Assembly: GCF_000708205.1 (NCBI RefSeq) | Contig: NW_014575560.1 | Location: forward strand, 188,501-252,500 | Source: Mixia osmundae IAM 14324 | Taxonomy: Eukaryota; Basidiomycota; Mixiomycetes; Mixiales; Mixiaceae | Length of the DNA: 64,000 nucleotides | Direction: 5' to 3' | Shown here: positions 1 through 9,444 of the stretch, piece by piece | How positions within the stretch are numbered: position 1 is the stretch's first letter | How the letters are laid out: the number at the start of each line of letters is the position of its first letter | Position numbers and translations under genes: made by a program | The notes under the pieces: generated by a model | Told to the model about the DNA's origin: nothing | The model's database searches: none | Seen by the model: the letters and a program-made list of their open reading frames with translations, nothing else

Positions 1-175
1 CGCCTGCCGACATGGCCATTGTGAGCTCTGCCAAAGTCCAGCGGTGACGTTGACAGCGCGCGCTGGCCACCAAATGCCAAGACTTCTGAAGGCAGCTTTT
101 TTTGGCAGAGGCAATTTCGATTAAATCAGCCTCAGTCTGCGTGTCAAGCATCTCAGGCGGCAGGCATACGCAAAC

Positions 176-882
176 ATGTCTGATACAGAGGCAGACAAGG
201 CTCAGGAGCTTCGCAAGCGACGAACGTTCAGAAAGTTCACCTACCGAGGTGTCGAGGTGAGCAGCATCGACCGTCGATTGATCCGGCAAGGGAGTCAGCG
301 AGGCAGCCAACCCACAGTTCTCGAGCTCCTCGTTGCACTCCTTGAAGGGATCTTTCGGCTGTTAGGAGTGCATTTAGCTGACTTCCACATGGCGCTAGCT
401 CGAGGGACTGCTCGATCTCAGCAATGAACAACTCATGGAGCTCGTCCACGCTCGCGCTCGCCGTCGTTTCCAGCGAGGCCTCAAGCGCAAGCCGACTGCG
501 CTAATCAAGAAGCTGCGCAAGGCCAAGAAGGAGGCAGCGCCGGGCGAGAAGCCAGCAGTCGTGAAGACGCATTGCCGCAACTTGCCTATCATCCCAGGCA
601 TGTCACGACCTGCGATTCTCGCGATGTGCTAATCCATGTCGCCTGCAGAGATGGTCGGTTCACAGGTCGCCATTTACAACGGCAAGACCTTCAACACCAT
701 CGAGATCCGAGCGGACATGGTCGGATTCTACCTAGCCGAGTTCTCGATCTCTTACAAGCCCGTCCGACACGGTCGCCCAGGCAAGTGCTCCTCGCCCGCA
801 GGCTATGACAGCAGCTAATGTCGGGAGGCTACTCGCAGGTATCGGAGCAACGCACTCGTCTCGCTTCATTCCTCTCAAGTAG
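176..882 (+). CDS. RPS15: 40S ribosomal protein S15 (uS19)
   Basis: Component of the small ribosomal subunit head; the predicted protein is 151 residues, the normal length. Exons 176-256, 399-597, 649-780 and 839-882 join into the uS19 sequence, with [11 protein letters not shown] at the N-terminus, [16 protein letters not shown] in the middle and [18 protein letters not shown] at the C-terminus. Intron 1 (257-398) is GT-AG and long for this window. Introns 2 (598-648) and 3 (781-838) begin with GCATGT and GCAAGT, so both are GC-AG; no GT donor nearby restores the conserved residues PEMVG and RPGIGATH. Both contain a GCTAAT branch-like site. It is convergent with the transporter gene that ends at 1011. 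Identity is certain; the GC donors are strongly supported by frame and conservation. Confidence 0.96.
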
Positions 883-1010
883 ATCCAATGCAGCTGGCAG
901 GCCATGTGCTACTTTTGTTTGACATCCCTCGCGCTAGCTCGCTTGGAGTGTGGAGAGATTACAATGAGGTACACAGCTCCCATCTAAGCAAGACGTTGCA
1001 CAAAGGCGGC

Positions 1011-3020
1011 TCAGTGAACATGCACCGCCTGGGAGTTGGTGCTAGTCAGACCGGTACCCTCGTGTAACCTTTGCCGAGGCGAAGTGGGCACTGGACCGCC
1101 CGAGCTGATATCGAGTGTCCCTCGCCGCAGATCGAGCATCGGCCTTGCCGTCGCCGTCGAGCTCGATGCAGGTGGCGGGTTCTGATTCGCATGCGCATAT
1201 CCGTTGCCATTCATCGAATGGAAACTCGGCGGCTGATACGGTGGCAGATCCTGAGGGCTGAGTTTGTCTACGGGTGTATTCGCCCGTGTCATATCAGGCG
1301 TCATCTTATCGGATAAGTCATTCGCATTGGTCGGTAGTAGCAGCTCCATGCGTTTCTCTACTTGGCCTCGTTTACGCTCGCCCTTGTTGACATCGCCCTT
1401 GGCTCGATTGTACATCCACAATCCGACGAAAGTCATGGTCATGCCGAGCGCTTGTATCGGATATACGTGCTGGCCTGACCATATGATGGCCAGACAGATG
1501 ACGGCTATCCTCTTGACAAGCGAAGCGATGGAGTAAGTCACCGGCGAAGTCTTGGCCAGTATCGAAAAAGCGAGCAGGTTTTGAGCAAAGTGTACAGTGC
1601 CGTTCGTCCAGAAAAGACTGAACAAGCTTGTCCTGCTGATATGACCCGGTAGGACATTCTCTGTTGCCAGCAGGGCGCCAAAATCCGAGTACAGCCAGAT
1701 CGGTATCATAAATACGAAAGCAAATCCGGAGGAATAGAGCAGCAAGTTGAGCTTGTCGAGCGATTTGCCACTCGTCGCTGTCGTCGTATGAGGCGACGAG
1801 GACGAGTCCTTAGGTAAGAGCTTTTTCGAGAAGATGTTTTGAGACACGAAAACGAGCGTTGAGCCGAGGGCGCAGATGAGGCCTGGCGCGTTTGCACGTA
1901 CGTCAAAGGAGCATGCCAGCATGACTCCGAGCGTGAGTGGCAGGAGAGCCGCATAGGTCGCAGGGCTGTATCGTACTCTGAACAAGACCGCGTAGGACGC
2001 GACGGTGAAAAGCGGACTCAATGCCTGTGCGCCCACGTCAGTCTTGCGCAGACCGCGCGAGGCGTATGGACTGACTTTGATCGTGTGCACAGTACTGACA
2101 GGTACGCGCGCGATGGCCATGCTCGAGAAGACATGACCAGCAATCTGGAAGCCGGACATGACGAGCGTGCCATGTAGAGCCTGCCGTGAAGGTTTCTTGA
2201 CGCCCCAAGTGCGCGATGCGACGCGCGAACTAGATCCTGCGCCATGGTGGCCTACGCCTCTCGCGGTCTCACGGACTGCCAGAAAGATGAGACAGTAGCC
2301 TGCCACGTAGCCAAACTGGATGAGCGTCAAGGTGACAGGGTAGCGAAAGGCTTTCATGATCGATTTGCCCGTATTTGACGATGCGGCCGAAGAGGCATAC
2401 CACAGAGAGCAGAGTGCGACGAAACGCATGGTGCTATAGCTTGGCGTGAGCGTTTGGGCGACGGGCGCGATGCTCGATCTGGTCAAAGAGGCGCGATGTA
2501 ATGGCCTGCCGGGACCTCCCATGGCCGGCGAGTAAGGTAATAGCGTTTTGGGCGCGAGCATTGGCAGATGCTGACCCAACTTGGTCCTCAGTTGATCCCA
2601 AGATCGTTCTATAGAAGTGCCAAGGACACTTTGATCCCTCAGGAGGGTGGAAGTATCGTTGCTCGCGATAGAGTGAGACGAGTAATCGGCGATATGCTGA
2701 TGTTGAGACCCACCGTGCGCGCTCTGATGATGAGCAGCGTGTCCTAGATGACCGTAGCCATTCATGTGCTGCCCCTGTTGCTGTACCTGGTGAGATGGCC
2801 GCCTGGCAAAGTACTGTTGATTGGCATCCTCCGAATGGCCGTACTGTAAGGCGGGCGAGTAAGAAGGCGGCGCACTGGGCCTGCTGCTCGTGGAGCCTGC
2901 AAAGCTATCGGAGCTATGTGAGACCGAGTAATCGCTCGCAGCAGTCTGTTGGCCTGCGTTGGCGTTGCTCATACTGCCAGCGCTGGCTGAGACTGCACTG
3001 GGTCCGTACCCGCTAGCCAT
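1011..3020 (-). CDS. TPT-family (SLY41-like) membrane transporter
   Basis: Multi-pass transporter of the triose-phosphate/nucleotide-sugar translocator (TPT) family, probably in the ER or Golgi. The core has the family pattern: LWYASSAASSNTGKSIM at its start, then HVFSSMAIARVPVSTVHTIK and ALSPLFTVASY, followed by paired hydrophobic helices to YNRAKGD. The N-terminal about 180 residues and the C-terminal tail are low-complexity (Ser, Gln, His, Pro). I start at ATG 3020; the frame stays open to 3110 only from a GTG. Exons are 2076-3020 and 1011-2024 (652 aa). The 51-nt segment 2025-2075 reads through without a stop but splits the conserved VHTIK-ALSP helix and has GTCAGT...CACAG ends, so I treat it as an intron. 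A CAG/CTG triplet run lies in the leader at about 3111-3140. The substrate is not predictable. Confidence 0.88.
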   Translation of the reverse strand: MASGYGPSAVSASAGSMSNANAGQQTAASDYSVSHSSDSFAGSTSSRPSAPPSYSPALQYGHSEDANQQYFARRPSHQVQQQGQHMNGYGHLGHAAHHQSAHGGSQHQHIADYSSHSIASNDTSTLLRDQSVLGTSIERSWDQLRTKLGQHLPMLAPKTLLPYSPAMGGPGRPLHRASLTRSSIAPVAQTLTPSYSTMRFVALCSLWYASSAASSNTGKSIMKAFRYPVTLTLIQFGYVAGYCLIFLAVRETARGVGHHGAGSSSRVASRTWGVKKPSRQALHGTLVMSGFQIAGHVFSSMAIARVPVSTVHTIKVSPYASRGLRKTDVGAQALSPLFTVASYAVLFRVRYSPATYAALLPLTLGVMLACSFDVRANAPGLICALGSTLVFVSQNIFSKKLLPKDSSSSPHTTTATSGKSLDKLNLLLYSSGFAFVFMIPIWLYSDFGALLATENVLPGHISRTSLFSLFWTNGTVHFAQNLLAFSILAKTSPVTYSIASLVKRIAVICLAIIWSGQHVYPIQALGMTMTFVGLWMYNRAKGDVNKGERKRGQVEKRMELLLPTNANDLSDKMTPDMTRANTPVDKLSPQDLPPYQPPSFHSMNGNGYAHANQNPPPASSSTATARPMLDLRRGTLDISSGGPVPTSPRQRLHEGTGLTSTNSQAVHVH

Positions 3021-3190
3021 GGCCGGACTTGGCGGTATCGCGTGACTCGCCAGTCGACTGATGGCGTGTCTGCTCAGCTGCTCAGACCGGCGGCGTCGCT
3101 GACAGGGCACATGTTGCTGCTGCTGCTTCTGCTGCTGCGCCTCGAAACGCCGCTCGCGTACGATTTATTTTGTGTCGCGATGGGTGGTCG

Positions 3191-4180
3191 ATGATAGAAG
3201 GCGCCGTCGCCCTCCTACTCGGTCTCCTCGCGCCAAGTCTCGTCAGGTACCTCGTCAGCCGCTTCCGTTCATCGTACGGCCATGAAGCCTACGGAGATGC
3301 CCTACAACATGCAGCACTCAATATCCGATGCGACTCGCTCTGGCTCAACATGGGTTTCTGGGCCAAGACGGTCGACTTTCCGACGGCCTGCCAAGGTGGG
3401 GGGATGGCACAGCGCCATGATGTCCGTACTGCTAAATGTGAGGCAGCAGATTTAGCGCTGCAGCTCGTACAACATGCCCGGCTTGACGCGACATTGCCAC
3501 GCGGCCAGTCCTCTGTCTTGGAACTCGGCTGTGGCTGCGGCGAGACGTTCAGAGTCTGGCAAGCGACGTTCAGACCGGACGTCATCGATGCCGTCACGAC
3601 GATGAGGTCTCATGCCGTCATTGCTGAGCAGCGCCTGCGTGATCTAACAGATGCCAATCTGCTGAGAGATCACCATCTCTACCAGCGTGATGCGATCGAG
3701 TACACGCGGAATCCTGACCGACGATACGATGCTGTCATTGCGCTCGACTGTGCATACCACTTTGACACTCGCGCGGCTTTCTTGCGGAATGCCTATGGAT
3801 GTCTACAGACTGGCGGCACGCTCGCGCTGACTGACATTGTCATGCTTCAGCCGATCTCGAAGCTCGGTGCGTTCGACAGGCTCAAGCAATGGGCTGTCTG
3901 CCGTCTTGCCGGCGTGCCGTGGACGAACATGGTGACCGACATGGAGGAGTATGTCACTCTTTTGCAAGGGATCGGGTACAACAACATCAACATAAGAGAC
4001 ATCTCATCCGACGTCTTTGAGCCTCTCGCCGCCTTTCTCGAGGAGCGTGCAGGTGACGCAAACTTTGGCGTCGTATCGAGAACAATCTGGTGGGAGTATC
4101 TTGCTTTTGCAAGCGTTCTACGGTGGTGGCATCGCGGTCGTCAAGTCGGCTTCGTCCTCATTGCTGCACAGAAGCCATGA
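3191..4180 (+). CDS. SAM-dependent class I methyltransferase
   Basis: Single-exon gene for a 329-residue methyltransferase. The SAM-binding motif I is VLELGCGCGETF (about residues 110-120), followed by an acidic post-I motif and DAVIALDCAYHFDTR (motif II region), then LQTGGTLALTDIVM (motif III), the order seen in Erg6/tocopherol-type small-molecule methyltransferases. The first about 25 residues (MIEGAVALLLGLLAPSLVRYL) are hydrophobic and could anchor the enzyme to a membrane. ATG 3191 is the first ATG in frame; the open frame upstream has only a TTG at 3170. It is head-to-head with the TPT transporter (170 bp between starts) and ends 5 bp from the stop codon of the opposing LCL2 gene. The substrate is unknown. 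Confidence 0.85.
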   Translation: MIEGAVALLLGLLAPSLVRYLVSRFRSSYGHEAYGDALQHAALNIRCDSLWLNMGFWAKTVDFPTACQGGGMAQRHDVRTAKCEAADLALQLVQHARLDATLPRGQSSVLELGCGCGETFRVWQATFRPDVIDAVTTMRSHAVIAEQRLRDLTDANLLRDHHLYQRDAIEYTRNPDRRYDAVIALDCAYHFDTRAAFLRNAYGCLQTGGTLALTDIVMLQPISKLGAFDRLKQWAVCRLAGVPWTNMVTDMEEYVTLLQGIGYNNINIRDISSDVFEPLAAFLEERAGDANFGVVSRTIWWEYLAFASVLRWWHRGRQVGFVLIAAQKP

Positions 4181-4185
4181 CCGGC

Positions 4186-4564
4186 CTATTTGCCAGTCTT
4201 GAGAGCGTGTTGTACGGCATCGCAGCCTGATCCACGGGTGCAGACAAACGTCTCCGGGCCCGTCTGACACTTGATATCCTCTACCGACGGACAGCTGCAC
4301 GCGGCAGGCGAGCTCACGCAGTCGAGCGTGTTCGGGCAGAGATAGTCATTGCACGAGACTGCCATCATCATGAGCTACTTCCCTTGCCCGGGCTGGCTGA
4401 CGGCACTCACGCTCGTCGACCTGTTGCCTGTACCATTTCGATTTGGTATCCTGAGCCGGTCTCGCACCTTGCTGGGCCTGTTGCTGCCCGCCGAACATGT
4501 TGCCAAAGTCGAAGAACTGGGCCTGCGCAAGGCCTGCGAGTGCCAGGATCAGACAGAATCGCAT
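4186..4564 (-). CDS. LCL2: Long chronological lifespan protein 2 (LCL2-like, ER/secreted)
   Basis: Small secretory protein (108 aa) of the fungal Lcl2 family, associated in yeast with ER-associated degradation and lifespan. Exon 1 (4411-4564) encodes a signal peptide, MRFCLILALAGLAQAQ, then a Gln-rich stretch and SKWYRQQVDE. Exon 2 (4186-4358) encodes the Cys-rich conserved part with CNDYLCPNTLDCV and CPSVEDIKC. The 52-nt intron 4359-4410 has GTGAGT...GGCAG ends and joins DE to LSCNDYLC in frame. The family has the same order: leader, Q-rich linker, WY motif, paired cysteines. The gene is tail-to-tail with the methyltransferase, with stop codons only 5 bp apart, so their 3' UTRs must overlap. 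Confidence 0.9.
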
Positions 4565-4696
4565 GACGAGGCTTCTCGTCGTCCTGAGTCGAGCGTCGTG
4601 GCCTCGTGGCGCGCGATCGGGGCAAGACAGGATCCTCCTGCTTTGCCCAATTCAGGCGAGCACTGACGACATGACGGAACGGTAGCGGGCCCGGCC

Positions 4697-5806
4697 ATGA
4701 GCACCACGACGAGCGATGCACGGCATGTCCCGCCAAGGCCGACGCTCGAGCCCGACGTCAACGAGCCCGGTGCCTCGACAGAGCAAGACAAGCCGGCAGA
4801 CGACTCGCTGCACGCCTCCGACTTTGCCGGCTACTTCCTCGCAGGCGGGTGTGCAGGCATAGCCTCCCGCACCGTCGTCGCACCGCTCGAACGTCTCAAA
4901 CTCATCTACCAGTGTCAGAGTCAGAGCGAGGTTGCGTACAACGGCCTGATCGCTTCGTTGCGCAAGATATGGCGAGAGGAGGGCATGAGAGGCATGTTCA
5001 GAGGCAACTATGCCAATGTCCTACGCATCGCTCCCTACAGTGCAACTCAGGCAAGCTCCCGCAATCATCCGCAGGGTGGGATCTGCTCAGCTGATCCCGC
5101 GCGATGCAGTTCCTGGCCTACGAACAGGCCAAGCGCGTCCTGTCCAACGAGCAGCACGAGCTGTCTACACCGCGAAAGCTACTCGCAGGAGCCATCGCAG
5201 GCGTCGCCTCTGTCGTCACGACATACCCGCTCGACCTCATCCGATGTCGCGTCAGTATCGCCTCGGCATCGATCGGTAAATCGACGGCAGAAGCAGCTTC
5301 CCTGTCCATGTACCAAATGGGTCGACACGTCGTTCGTACCGAGGGAGGTGTCAGAGCCCTCTACAAAGGCTGCATCACCACCTCTGCCAGTGTCGCTCCC
5401 TACATAGGCTGTCAATTCTATACGTACGAACTGTTTCGTGGCCATTTCGAGCACGACGGCGAGCATGCAAGCACGTTCAATAAACTCTGCTGTGGCGCTC
5501 TAGCAGGCGGACTGTCCCAGACGCTGACCTATCCGCTCGATGTCGTCAGACGCGTCATGCAAGTCTCTGGCATGTCCAAAATGGACTATCACTATAACTC
5601 TGCTCGAGAGGCTATGGTCGACATGGTTCGGCGCGAAGGCATACGCTCGCTCTACAAGGGCCTGAGCATCAATCTACTCAAGTCAGTCTGCAGATGCGAC
5701 ACAGATCATGTGCTGATAGCGTGACAGGGTATCGCCATCGATAGCGACATCGTTTGCAACCTACGAGTGGGTTCGTGATCTGACAGGCGCCGAGCACGAC
5801 AGCTAG
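4697..5806 (+). CDS. Mitochondrial carrier (SLC25 family)
   Basis: Inner-membrane solute carrier of 334 residues with three repeats and the signature motifs PLERLKLIYQCQ, PLDLIRCRVS and PLDVVRRVMQ, each opening a repeat. The second motif and the overall pattern resemble the adenine-nucleotide/PAPS/CoA carriers (YPR011C, Leu5, SLC25A42), but the substrate is not settled by the sequence. Exons are 4697-5050, 5110-5681 and 5728-5806. Intron 1 (5051-5109) starts GCAAGC: frame and the conserved join RIAPYSATQ-FLAYEQAKRV leave no GT alternative, so it is a GC-AG intron. Intron 2 (5682-5727, 46 nt) is GT-AG and joins INLLK to VSPSIATSFATYEW. The start ATG 4697 gives a short hydrophilic leader. Confidence 0.93.
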
Positions 5807-5901
5807 CAAAGCAACCGGCACTAGACCTGTAGAGGACAATCCCAGAAGCAAAAGGAATTACATGTACAATCATTGTCACAACATGCAGACAGCCCTATGT
5901 T

Positions 5902-7516
5902 CTACTTGGCCTCGCTCTCTACATCCTCCATCTTGGGAGCTTTTGGCAGTCTCGCTGCGTTTGCTTTGAGCAGCGCCGCCATTGGTCCTACACGATTCGC
6001 CAGCGCGCCGCCGTCGAGACTGACTTTGACGCGTCGGGCCAGCGGTCGCATGGGCCGCATCTCGATATCTTCCGGTTTGTCGTCCTCTGGAGAATCTGAC
6101 CGTTTGCGCTTGCTCTGCTTCGTTTCTCCGACCGGCGCTCCCTGCGAAGCTTTCCATGCATCCAGCTCATCATCGAGACTATGCTTTGTGACACGTTGCG
6201 AACTCGTCCTGCCCATCGGCTCGTAGTAGACTCTGCTCTCGAGTGCTGTCGAAATCCTCTTGCCAAATTCGGAAGAGGCCATGACGGCGTCCATGCGAGA
6301 CGCTTGCTCGACGCTCGCAACAAAGTGTCTCGGCAAGCGTGCTATCGGCCTCCTGCCATCGGAAGTCTCTTGAGCAACGAGTATAGTACCCCGGGCAGGC
6401 GGAGGAGCGTCGTCCTGCTCGATGATTTCGTCCCCGACGACATGAGCTGTTGCAAAGCCGTCTTTGCCCGCGCGATTGCCTTCGCGTCGATGCCATTCCG
6501 ATTTTCGGTTGACATTCGCTTTGACATCGTGCAGGGTAGCGAATCGAGCAAACACTGCTCGATTCAGCGGACTTGCAGTATCATCATCAGTTCCCGTGGG
6601 AGCATCAACAGCGATTGCGTCTTGATCAGCTGAGTCGAGACGTTTGTCTCTTGCTAGCTTGGCCTCGTCTGATGTCACAGTTGTCGATCCTGTGGACATT
6701 GCGCGCAGCGGTCGAGCCAATCTAGATGACGTCAAAAGGGCCAACTCCTCTTCTGGCGTCGTTTCATACATGTCGCTGACGCTCTCGAGCGATTTGAGAA
6801 TCTCGTGCAGCTCATCCTCCTGATTTGCGCCAGGTGATTGACCGGCAGTCAGCCTGACGAGCGCGTTGGCAGCCTCTGTAGAGTCCGCAAAGACGACATT
6901 GATGGCGTCGTCTGCGATCCATTCCAGACCGATCGCTTTGCCGCCTCGGTGTTTGCCTGAGGGCAATGCAGGCAGAAGTTCGTTCAGCCAGTCAAAGATG
7001 AGACCGGTCGAAGCGGTCTTGAAAGAGTCTGAACGCAGGGAGAGTGCACTCGTTCTGAGATCATCAGACGTCGAGAGCCGATCTGTAGTGGGAGCTTGCA
7101 AGCTCTCTGTGGGCGCATAGGCAAAAGGAACAGCTGTGGCCTCTTCAGCAGCTTCATTGGGCGCGTTATCCACTCCGACATCATCCTCCGCGTCATCGTC
7201 CTCCTTGAACGCATCGCCGTTCGATTCGCCGAATCGCGCAGCACGTGCTGCTTGCCTCTGCCGCTCAGCCTGCCCCCAAGTGTCAGCATCTCGCGCATTG
7301 CTGTTCCTGAAAGGCTCGTGATACTTTGTCTGCCTTGCGACGAGTCGCCAGGTCTTGGGCGTCGGTCACGTAGAGCGGGTTCTTGTAGAGCTTAGCCACT
7401 CGTCTGAACGGACCCCGCTCCATGTCGGCGCAATCTGAGGCCGGCCTGACGAGCGAGAGGGTGCCGGTGCGTTGCCGCCACGCGCGCTCTTTTGTTGGTT
7501 GCTTGCTTGCAGACAT
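5902..7516 (-). CDS. NCBP3-like nuclear cap-binding protein
   Basis: Probable homologue of NCBP3 (C17orf85), which binds capped RNA and links to TREX and the exon junction complex in animals. The predicted 519-residue protein carries AERQRQAARAARFGE and later an RRM-like segment ending in LEWIADDAINVVFADS, matching the NCBP3 pattern IEW-DD-NVVW. The rest is charged and low-complexity with basic clusters near the C-terminus. Exon 1 is 7325-7516 and exon 2 is 5902-7269, joined by a 55-nt intron (7270-7324) with GTATCA donor, GCTGAC branch and GGCAG acceptor. ATG 7516 is the most upstream; ATG 7423 (MERGPFRR) is the alternative. The start codon lies 27 bp from that of the divergent RNPS1-like gene. 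S. cerevisiae lacks this protein. Confidence 0.75.
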
Positions 7517-7543
7517 AGCTAACGACGGCGGAGTCGACGAGCT

Positions 7544-8413
7544 ATGGACCGCAGCAGGTCTCGCAGCATGTCAAGGTAGGCGGACAGGCTCCATCAGGCT
7601 CATCGGCAGGGCTGACATCGAGACGGGTAGGTCGCCAAGTCCACGTAGACCGTCAGGAGGCAAGCGAGCACCCTCGCTCTCGCCTAGGTCCTCTCGCTCG
7701 AGATCTCCCACCCCCGTCGCACAGAGCAGGGGTCATCTACTAGACAGAACGGTCACGCTGTCCAAACTGACGCCTAATGTCACCGAGGCCCATCTGAGAG
7801 AGATCTTTGGGGTGTATGGCAAAATCCTGTCCATCGACTTTGCCATCCCGCGAGGAGGTGAGCGCATTCTATGTACAGGTGCGGTGACATCTACTGAGCA
7901 TGTGCAAGAGTAGGTCGTCCGAGAGGAGAAGCGGATATCGTGTATGATCACATGTCAGAGGCAGACAAAGCTATCGCCTACATGGATCAGGGCCAACTCG
8001 ACGGCGTGACCATCCGAACAGAAGAGAAGCGCACACCCTCGCCCGAACCAGCTCGACCACCTCCGTATCGAAGCGAACGAGGCGGTTACAGAGGTGCATT
8101 CGGACGTGATGGTCCACCACCACGTAGAGGCGCGTTTGGCGCAAGAGGCAACGGCTACGACCGTGGTCATTCGAACGGGTACAGCTCGAGAGGACGCGGC
8201 GGTAGACCATCGGGTGGATATGACAGACGCTCAAGATCGCCAGACCCTCGTCGCTCGAGATCTCGTAGTCCCTTGCCTCGACATCGAGCACGCTCACGCT
8301 CGTTCGACTCTCGCTCGCCGCCACCTAGGGACCGCTCGATCTCGCCGCCTCCGCGCAGAGCTCCTGTTGCTCGTCGTCCCAGTCCTCGTTATGACGGAGG
8401 CCGGTCACCTTGA
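7544..8413 (+). CDS. RNPS1-like SR protein (RRM flanked by RS regions)
   Basis: SR-type RNA-binding protein of 252 residues. Order: an N-terminal RS region beginning MDRSRSRSMSR, an RRM from TVTLSKLTPNVTEAHLREIF to about residue 155, then an RGG/arginine-serine tail with several SRSRSP and RSFDSRSPPPR blocks. This matches RNPS1, a peripheral exon-junction-complex and splicing factor. Exons are 7544-7575, 7631-7857 and 7914-8413. Intron 1 (7576-7630) joins SMSR to SPSPRRPSGG, keeping the RS repeat in frame; intron 2 (7858-7913) lies inside the RRM. It is divergent from the NCBP3-like gene and convergent with RPL10. Confidence 0.88.
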
Positions 8414-8544
8414 CAAAGCAAGATCTAGTCAGTTGTACTGTACTATCCTCAAAAAGAATACAAAATCTAGCCTGTCAGACTTCGGACTGTCCTCTCGATG
8501 TAGCTACATCGCGGGAACAGCTAGCATGCATCCAAACGAGCGCA

Positions 8545-9444
8545 TCAAATACGGCCATTGGCGATATCGGCAGTGCGCAGGTTCTTGACGAGCGGGCCGT
8601 GCTCCTTGAGATACTGAACGTAAGCGCCATCACTGACACGGCTCTCGTTGAGTGGAACTCCTGTGCGGCGAGAAGCAGACTTACTTTCTGATCTTGCCGG
8701 CATTCTTGGCATCGAGGAACTCCTGTCGCGAGAGCGCGGTGAAGCCCCACTTCTTGCTGACGATGATCTTTTGGCGACCAGGGAACCTACCCGAGTGAGG
8801 CGGTCAGCAAGCTGCTCGAATGCGGAGGAGTGGTGTCACATACTTGTAGCGGGCACGACGGAGAGCCTCGTTGACGACGGCCTTGTTGGAGTCACGCGTG
8901 CGGACGCTGAGAATGACTTGGCCGATGTTGACACGAGCGACCTTGCCGTATGGCTTTCCCCAAGCGCCTCTCATGCCCGTTTGCAGTCGATCGGCGCCGG
9001 CGCAGGACAACATCTTGTTGATTCGGACGACGTGGAAAGGGTGGACTCGAACGCGGAGATGGAAGGAATCCTTGCCGGATGTCTTTGTGCAGTACTTGTT
9101 GGCGCAGATACGAGCTGCCTCTAACGCTTCCGAAGAGAGCTGCTCATATTCGTCCGAGACCAAGTGGACACCTGCGAAGGGGCGGGGGAAGCCAACGAGG
9201 GTCAGATGCGAGTACTGAGCAAGGTCGTGAGGGACTGACAGTAAGGGAAATCCTCTACGGGTGCCTTCTTGCGACCGAGGTCGAAGATGCGGATCTTTGG
9301 GTCAGGAACACCTCGGTTGTAGCGAGACTTGGGGAACGGCTGTGAAGCTCAACGCATCCTAAGCGGGCCATCAAGGCTGATCAGTCAGCATTGACAGACC
9401 TTGTTCTTGCAGTAGCGGTAGCACTTTGCAGGACGACGACCCAT
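8545..9444 (-). CDS. RPL10: 60S ribosomal protein L10 (uL16)
   Basis: Large-subunit protein at the P-site/central protuberance, 220 residues, the normal size. Exons (reverse order) 9400-9444, 9240-9339, 8844-9171, 8685-8786 and 8545-8632 give [15 protein letters not shown], then [38 protein letters not shown] and FPGRQKI. The C-terminus [18 protein letters not shown] is characteristic of the family. Introns of 60, 68, 57 and 52 nt are all GT-AG. A CAG directly before the ATG suggests another intron in the 5' leader. Identity is certain. Confidence 0.96.

Noticed and set aside
1-19. Minus-strand ATG (MAMSAG...) at the left edge
   Set aside because: Only six codons lie inside the window, so a divergent gene cannot be supported.
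3111-3140. CTG/CAG triplet tract as an expanded repeat
   Set aside because: Only about eight imperfect units in a leader; ordinary microsatellite.
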